Source of the DNA: an uncultured Verrucomicrobiota bacterium
GTDB lineage: Bacteria > Verrucomicrobiota > Verrucomicrobiia > Limisphaerales > UBA9464
Length of the DNA stretch: 61,934 nucleotides
Direction of reading: 5' to 3'
Assembly: GCA_903916195.1 (NCBI GenBank)
Contig: CAIWVP010000057.1
Location: forward strand, 1 to 61,934
Positions 61,602-61,934 of the stretch are shown piece by piece. Below the pieces are notes generated by a model. That model was not told the DNA's origin, ran no database searches, and saw only the letters and a program-made list of their open reading frames with translations. The translations under genes and the position numbers were made by a program. The stretch's first letter is position 1. Each line of letters starts with the position of its first letter.

Positions 61602-61934
61602 GGGATGGTAAGTGTCAGGAGTTTGGGCGCGCGGCCCCTGCGGGTGGAAGCTCCGATTTCCCGGGTCGCGGTTTTGTTGCGGTGTGGGCTTTGGGCCGGT
61701 CGCAGCCAGGGTGTCGACAATTCCTGAGCCCAAAGAAGATAAGTATCTCTGCTGAATTGAAATCAATGCAAAACAATCGAGGCGATGATATAGAAAAATT
61801 GTTACCAACAATTTTGAATCAAACCTGCGATGAAGTTAAAGCGAGTGCTAGATTCAGTTTTGTTTAAATCTGTAACAAAATTTAATTACTGCACCATTCA
61901 ATAATTAATACATACGGCAACTGTTTATGCTGGA
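61602..61934. other. Window end, abrupt shift to AT-rich DNA
   Basis: From about 61735 the sequence becomes strongly AT-rich (AGATAAGTATCTCTGCTG, TTAATTACTGCACC, ATAATTAATACATA) while all before it is GC-rich. A short plus-strand frame reads ELKSMQNNRGDDIEKLLPT and stops at 61867; I do not recognise it. The minus-strand frame runs off the window. This part may be the edge of a foreign island or a spacer rich in promoters. Confidence 0.6.

Noticed and set aside
1-61934. CRISPR arrays and tRNA genes
   Set aside because: I found no regularly spaced repeats longer than 14 bases and no T-loop plus acceptor pairing that would support a tRNA.

Overview
This is a GC-rich chromosomal window that fits the Verrucomicrobiota, probably the Limisphaerales/Pedosphaera side of the phylum. 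That placement is inferred from gene content. There is a TIGR04137-type small basic protein known from Verrucomicrobia and Chlamydiae. There are two pairs of planctomycete-type cytochrome (DUF1549/DUF1553) and DUF1501 genes. There is an H-X9-DG pseudopilin and an ECF sigma/FecR pair. Clear Shine-Dalgarno sequences are nearly absent before the starts I inspected. I saw no rRNA, tRNA, CRISPR array or intact insertion sequence.

Positions 1-28,950 are mostly housekeeping genes. The left edge holds a cut KDPG aldolase and a small methyltransferase. Next is a leftward operon VOC protein-folP-cdaA-cdaR-glmM, which joins folate synthesis, c-di-AMP signalling and the first committed step of peptidoglycan precursor supply. 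Rightward genes follow: rmuC, a gluconate-type permease, a YdcH-like protein, an aquaporin/arsC pair whose reading frames overlap, a very large AsmA-like protein and an M20 peptidase. After leftward aspS comes a translationally coupled set of epimerase, GT2 glycosyltransferase and polytopic membrane protein, probably for surface polysaccharide. The rest of this part is nadA, a LacI regulator, tlyA-nadK, a SIS-domain protein, an FKBP isomerase, an SH3-domain protein, a pseudouridine synthase and the small basic protein.

Positions 29,000-43,300 are accessory. They start with a collapsed type I restriction subunit (hsdR) relic. Then come two c-type cytochrome/DUF1549/DUF1553 giants, each followed by a Tat-exported DUF1501 protein, with a pre-peptidase-like secreted protein between them. 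One giant carries WD40 repeats and the other a discoidin-like insert. A membrane-anchored orphan follows.

Positions 43,374-50,033 hold the most unusual locus. It is a leftward operon of a pseudopilin, a 1113-residue fusion (YncE-like beta-propeller, di-haem cytochrome c, IPT/TIG-like domain, ankyrin repeats), an ECF sigma factor and a FecR-type transmembrane protein. An ankyrin lipoprotein lies downstream and is homologous to the C-terminus of the fusion. The fusion, sigma and FecR genes are joined by ATGA overlaps.

Positions 50,283-61,934 hold an L-galactose-dehydrogenase-like aldo/keto reductase, msrB, and a three-gene module of SPFH-HTH protein, GST-fold protein and zinc-ribbon membrane protein. 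A secreted Ala/Pro-rich protein follows, then an operon of three secreted proteins related to each other and to the LPP20/FlgT-N pattern. A decayed interval, a COG0523 GTPase and an MFS transporter come next. The last ~200 bases turn abruptly AT-rich and may mark the edge of foreign DNA.
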